This document shows positions 7,787 through 9,731 of a stretch of 9,731 bases of DNA, in pieces. Both the position numbers and the translations under genes were made by a program. Origin of the DNA: an uncultured Dysosmobacter sp. (GTDB lineage Bacteria > Bacillota > Clostridia > Oscillospirales > Oscillospiraceae); NCBI GenBank assembly GCA_934597465.1, contig CAKTSC010000040.1, forward strand, positions 1-9,731. The letters are read 5' to 3'. Each line of letters starts with the position of its first letter. Positions within the stretch are counted from its first letter, which is position 1. The notes under the pieces were generated by a model. It did no database searches and was not told where the DNA came from. It saw only the letters and a program-made list of their open reading frames with translations.

Positions 7787-8479
7787 TCAAAGTGGGAGGG
7801 ACAGCAGTTCAGAGAGTGACGTAATGTCAAGATAGTTGCCCTCCATGCGGCCGCTGTGCCATTTCGTCCGGTTCAGAAGGGCGGCACGCATCCCGACTCC
7901 GTTGGCACCCTTCACGTCATCGTAGTAGTTATCACCTACGTACAGCGCTTCTTCCGGTGATACCCCGAGTTCCTCCAGGGAGAGCAGAAAACCTTTCGGA
8001 GAGGGTTTTTCCGCTCCGATCTCAGAAGATACTACGATGCTCTGGAAGAAGCCGTCCAGCCCCAACTGGTGCAGCAGCGCCCTTGCGCCAAGATCCCAGT
8101 TGGTAAGCAGTCCGACCTTGCTTCCCCTGGCATGCAGTTCCCGCAGGAATGGAATCGTTTCCTCGTAAGGGATCCAAGAGGAGCGGGGCGGAGATTTCTC
8201 AAAAACGAGCCGGTACAGCTCCTCCTGTGTGCCGTTTAGCACATGCAGGTATGCAAGCATCAGGGAAAGGTACTTTCCATAGAATACGGCCGGATCCTGC
8301 CCCAGCTCTCCGGGGTAGTTTTTCATAAAGTAGCGGTCTGTGTAGTCGAAAGCGTCCTGAATTTCCGAAAGATCGCGGCTGGAACCGAGCTCTTCCAATC
8401 TCTGCTGAAACGGCTCTGCCCGCTGGGTGTGGATCAGGGTATTCCCCAGATCAAAGATGAAAGCTTTAGGTGTTGGCAT
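7787..8479 (-). CDS. HAD-superfamily hydrolase (class I cap, phosphatase-like)
   Basis: A 230-aa protein with the four HAD motifs. Motif I is FDLGNTL, with nucleophile Asp10. Motif II is LLTN, with Thr126. Motif III is AEKPSPKGF, with Lys158 (158 is the residue in AEK). Motif IV is YVGDNYYDDVKGA, with acidic residues at 183 and 187-188. A helical cap lies between motifs I and II (about 20-100), as in class I members that dephosphorylate small metabolites. The start at 8479 is chosen over the in-frame ATG ten codons upstream, because GGGAGGG (8486-8492) is well placed for it and it gives the usual short N-terminus. Position Asp+2 of motif I, usually the general acid/base Asp, is Gly. E. coli YihX, an active sugar-phosphate phosphatase, starts its motif with a similar DLGN, so activity is not ruled out. 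It is the first gene of the operon and probably acts on a phosphorylated intermediate of the pathway; the substrate is unknown. Confidence 0.92.
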   Translation of the reverse strand: MPTPKAFIFDLGNTLIHTQRAEPFQQRLEELGSSRDLSEIQDAFDYTDRYFMKNYPGELGQDPAVFYGKYLSLMLAYLHVLNGTQEELYRLVFEKSPPRSSWIPYEETIPFLRELHARGSKVGLLTNWDLGARALLHQLGLDGFFQSIVVSSEIGAEKPSPKGFLLSLEELGVSPEEALYVGDNYYDDVKGANGVGMRAALLNRTKWHSGRMEGNYLDITSLSELLSLPL

Positions 8480-8538
8480 GGATGTCCCTCCCGATACGAA
8501 TAGAATCATTCAAAAAACGGACTGGTGAATATCTATAT

Positions 8539-8570
8539 TCTATACTGCAAATAGCACAAGTGAATGTCAA
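8539..8570 (-). promoter_or_regulatory. Candidate sigma-A promoter of the seven-gene operon
   Basis: On the - strand a perfect TTGACA (8565-8570) is followed by TATAGA (8539-8544), leaving about 60 bases to the HAD start codon. The spacer is 20 bases, longer than the ideal 17, and no better -10 box occurs at 17 (CAGTAT is poor). The AT-rich surroundings and the position upstream of the first operon gene support a promoter here, but the exact boxes are uncertain. Confidence 0.5.
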
Positions 8571-8591
8571 TACCCCAGTAACATTCTTGGC

Positions 8592-8606
8592 GAAAATGAC
8601 ATTTTC
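8592..8606. promoter_or_regulatory. 15-bp palindrome, candidate operator (possibly for the RpiR regulator)
   Basis: GAAAATG-A-CATTTTC is a perfect inverted repeat with 7-base arms around one central base. It lies about 21 bases upstream of the candidate -35 box of the operon. Perfect dyads of this size close to a promoter commonly bind dimeric regulators, and the operon encodes its own RpiR-family regulator. Assignment to that protein is inference. Its location upstream of the -35 box would fit activation, or repression through a second site. Confidence 0.45.
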
Positions 8607-8755
8607 ACTGCGGACTTTTGGTAGTATTTGCTTAAAAGCAAGAGGGGACGGAAGATAGAGTTGCTAAAGCGGGAAAAGTACTGCCGTAAAGGAAGCGGCT
8701 CGGCTGCCTTTGCTCTTCAGGGATCAAAGAGCGCTTTGGCGGCTTTCGGACGGAT

Positions 8756-8805
8756 CGAAGCAAAATCAAAACCACCAGTTTACTGGTGGTTTTGATTTTG
8801 CTTCG
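8756..8805. terminator. 24-bp perfect inverted repeat, terminator-like or repeat-element hairpin
   Basis: Arms 8756-8779 and 8782-8805 are exact reverse complements over 24 bases, separated by TT, so a transcript would fold with a 4-base loop. The inner part is a GC-rich CCACCAGT stem flanked by AAAATCAAAA on one side and TTTTGATTTT on the other. It can therefore read as an intrinsic terminator in either direction. It may end transcripts coming from the gene at 9006-9470 about 200 bases away, insulating the operon promoter. The unusual length and symmetry would also suit a REP-like or IS200/IS605-type hairpin remnant. Confidence 0.5.
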
Positions 8806-9005
8806 GAGGGGGGCAATTTGCAGTACCTAGAAGGTGCATTGGAGGGTATCGGTGTATTGCATGCTCTGCCGCCAATGAACAGGGAAGTTGCAATTCCACG
8901 TCATACCAATTCCCTTTGAGAGGGCCGCTCTTAGGTGAATGCGTTTCGCCGGAAAACCCATGCCCAGAGCGGCGCTTCTCCCCCGCCGGAACCGGACGGT
9001 TCCTT

Positions 9006-9470
9006 TCATTCCGCTTTCACCACCAGGAATTCACGGCAGGTATCCATGCGGTCGCGGTCGGGGCTGTCGAAGCGGGCGCTGCCGCGGAAGGGCAGGGGAA
9101 CCTCCCGGTAATCCCGCAGGCAGGCGGAGCGCAGGAGAAAGGCGTCGCCGTCCTCCTCATAGGCAACCGCCCCGGCGAAATTTCCGTCCTCCGCCAGGTA
9201 AAACTGCTCCGGGACGGCGCACTCGCCGCTGCCGCCGCGATCCTCCCGCCCCACGGCGGGATCCCAGCTCTCCCTCCAGAGCCAGCCCTGGGCCTGGGCG
9301 CGGACGCGCACCTGGGTCTCGGGATCGCAGGGGGCGAAGCGGAGGAAGGCCCCCTCCGCCGTCACGTACTCCGCTTCCTCTTCCCGGCAGAGGGCCGGCA
9401 GCACGCCGCCGCCATCCCGGTGGAAGAGGAAGTCTGCCAGCTGAGAGATCGTCAATCGTGGGCCGTTCAT
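9006..9470 (-). CDS. Hypothetical protein, 154 aa, unknown family
   Basis: A single open frame in GC-rich DNA matching the kinase region in composition. I do not recognise the product. I chose ATG at 9470 because the protein then begins MNGPRLTISQLADFLF, a plausible amphipathic helix. The in-frame ATG at 9518 has no ribosome binding site, sits inside a hairpin loop and would add a low-complexity Gly/Pro/Ala stretch. No signal peptide or membrane helix is visible. The protein is rich in acidic residues, Arg, Gly and aromatics, with a likely beta-rich middle (EYVTAEGAFLRFAP, then FLLRSACLRDYREVPL), and ends in FLVVKAE. It stands alone between a terminator (9577-9612) and an intergenic region, with its own candidate promoter and a structured leader. 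It seems to belong to the chromosomal backbone rather than to the operon to its left. Confidence 0.65.
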   Translation of the reverse strand: MNGPRLTISQLADFLFHRDGGGVLPALCREEEAEYVTAEGAFLRFAPCDPETQVRVRAQAQGWLWRESWDPAVGREDRGGSGECAVPEQFYLAEDGNFAGAVAYEEDGDAFLLRSACLRDYREVPLPFRGSARFDSPDRDRMDTCREFLVVKAE

Positions 9471-9480
9471 GGGAAAAACC

Positions 9481-9503
9481 GCCTTTCCCCCGGCAAAGGC
9501 CGG
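9481..9503 (-). promoter_or_regulatory. Leader with two alternative hairpins before the 154-aa gene
   Basis: On the - strand, GCCTTT pairs with AAAGGC (9495-9500 with 9481-9486) around an 8-base loop and is followed by GG and five T residues just before the ATG at 9470. A second stem, CCGGC-CTTT-GCCGG (9490-9503), uses overlapping bases, so the two cannot form together. The only ribosome-binding-like purine run (GGGGGAAAGG) lies within the first hairpin. This arrangement could control termination or translation initiation; it may also be chance in GC-rich DNA. Confidence 0.3.
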
Positions 9504-9544
9504 GCCTCCGCTCCCCATCCGTGGGGAGAATGCTTCCTTTCCTC

Positions 9545-9571
9545 AGGATAGCACAGGGCGGCCCCCGTCAA
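9545..9571 (-). promoter_or_regulatory. Candidate promoter of the 154-aa gene
   Basis: On the - strand TTGACG (9566-9571) is followed after 15 bases by TATCCT (9545-9550). The -10 box is preceded by TGC, the TGn signature of an extended -10 element, which could compensate for the short spacer. It sits just downstream of the phosphoketolase terminator and about 75 bases before the ATG at 9470. Box quality is moderate. Confidence 0.4.
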
Positions 9572-9576
9572 TGCGG

Positions 9577-9612
9577 AAAAGGAGCGCTCCCCTTCCGGGG
9601 AGCGCTCCTTTT
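9577..9612 (-). terminator. Intrinsic terminator of the phosphoketolase gene
   Basis: A perfect 16-bp stem (9577-9592 with 9597-9612) closes on a 4-base loop. The core GGAGCGCTCCCC is flanked by AAAA and TTTT, so the structure is symmetric and terminates in both directions in principle. It begins 24 bases after the stop codon of the phosphoketolase gene on the - strand, the expected place for its transcript end. Confidence 0.85.
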
Positions 9613-9636
9613 GGCTGAGATTTGGGGAAACGGGGC

Positions 9637-9731
9637 TCAGTAATTGCCCTTGCCGCCGTTCCATTTCCAGTTCTGGACTTCCGGCAGATCCACGCCGTTG
9701 TCCTTGATATACTGGCGGTGCTCCACCAGCT
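9637..9731 (-). CDS. xfp: Phosphoketolase (C-terminal end only)
   Basis: Only the last 30 codons are in the window; the gene continues beyond the right edge. The residues VEHRQYIKDNG followed by DLPEVQNWKW match the highly conserved C-terminus of xylulose-5-phosphate/fructose-6-phosphate phosphoketolases, where the pattern is xEHxxYIxxxGxDxPEIxxWxW. The protein then ends in a short Gly/Lys/Asn tail before TGA. Family knowledge: a cytoplasmic thiamine-diphosphate enzyme of about 800 residues that uses phosphate to split xylulose 5-phosphate (and often fructose 6-phosphate) into acetyl phosphate plus an aldose phosphate, feeding acetate and ATP formation. The thiamine-binding and catalytic regions are outside the window, so substrate range cannot be judged. 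A strong terminator follows the gene. Confidence 0.85.
   Translation of the reverse strand, partial: LVEHRQYIKDNGVDLPEVQNWKWNGGKGNY

Larger units (their letters stand above)
8510..9005. other. Intergenic region with promoter, palindromes and a long hairpin
   Basis: Nearly 500 bases without a convincing gene. The left part (8510-8650) is AT-rich for this window and holds the operon's candidate promoter, a 15-bp palindrome and a second small palindrome, TTGCTT-AA-AAGCAA (8628-8641). The middle carries the 24-bp inverted repeat at 8756-8805. Between about 8810 and 8930 short open frames occur on both strands with no ribosome binding site or recognisable protein; this stretch could be a decayed coding piece or a dispersed intergenic repeat. 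A short stem GGAACC-GGAC-GGTTCC (8988-9003) lies just past the stop of the gene at 9006 but has no T-tract in the sense direction. No tRNA or insertion-sequence ends are recognised. Confidence 0.5.

Noticed and set aside
8710..9009. Short open frames on both strands around the long hairpin
   Set aside because: They pass through the inverted repeat or lack ribosome binding sites, and neither shows a recognisable protein.
9470..9518. ATG at 9518 as the start of the 154-aa protein
   Set aside because: It is at the edge of a hairpin loop without an RBS and would add a low-complexity Gly/Pro/Ala leader.
1..9731. tRNA, rRNA, CRISPR array or intact insertion sequence
   Set aside because: No cloverleaf-like arrangement, regularly spaced repeats or transposase motifs were seen on either strand.

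Overview
The window looks like chromosomal DNA from a high-GC, gut-type Clostridia bacterium (Oscillospiraceae or a relative). The reasons are a VanS/OmpR-style two-component pair in Firmicutes style, strong AGGAGG-type ribosome binding sites, intrinsic hairpin terminators, an RpiR-family regulator and the C-terminus of a phosphoketolase. This assignment is an inference; no rRNA or other marker gene is present.

Layout. Positions 1-2012 (+ strand, very GC-rich) hold the end of an OmpR-family response regulator, overlapping by ATGA with a complete six-helix membrane sensor histidine kinase, closed by a perfect 16-bp hairpin terminator at 2013-2048. Positions 2383-8479 (- strand, clearly lower GC in hand-counted samples) hold a compact seven-gene operon. 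In order of transcription it encodes a HAD-family hydrolase, an RpiR-family HTH-SIS regulator, a TIM-barrel sugar-phosphate isomerase/epimerase-like protein, a sodium:solute symporter (SSS family), a small lipoprotein, a 250-aa protein of unknown family with a Cys/His cluster, and a 268-aa protein that resembles an M20 metallopeptidase without its metal-binding half. The last two genes overlap by 8 bases. A candidate promoter (8539-8570) and a perfect 15-bp palindrome (8592-8606) lie upstream of the HAD gene. Positions 8510-9005 hold no convincing gene but carry a 24-bp perfect inverted repeat (8756-8805). Positions 9006-9731 (- strand, GC-rich again) hold a 154-aa protein of unknown family with a structured leader, a perfect 16-bp terminator hairpin (9577-9612), and the C-terminal end of a phosphoketolase.

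How the genes may work together. The central operon reads as an RpiR-controlled, Na+-coupled uptake and catabolic unit. The symporter would bring in a small carboxylated or sugar-like solute, and the TIM-barrel protein and HAD hydrolase would process it or a phosphorylated derivative. The lipoprotein would sit outside the membrane. The two terminal genes, which I cannot place in a characterised pathway, may form a complex. The substrate is not evident. Of everything in the window, this operon and its last two genes are the best candidate for an undescribed system. Nothing here suggests CRISPR, phage or an intact insertion sequence.
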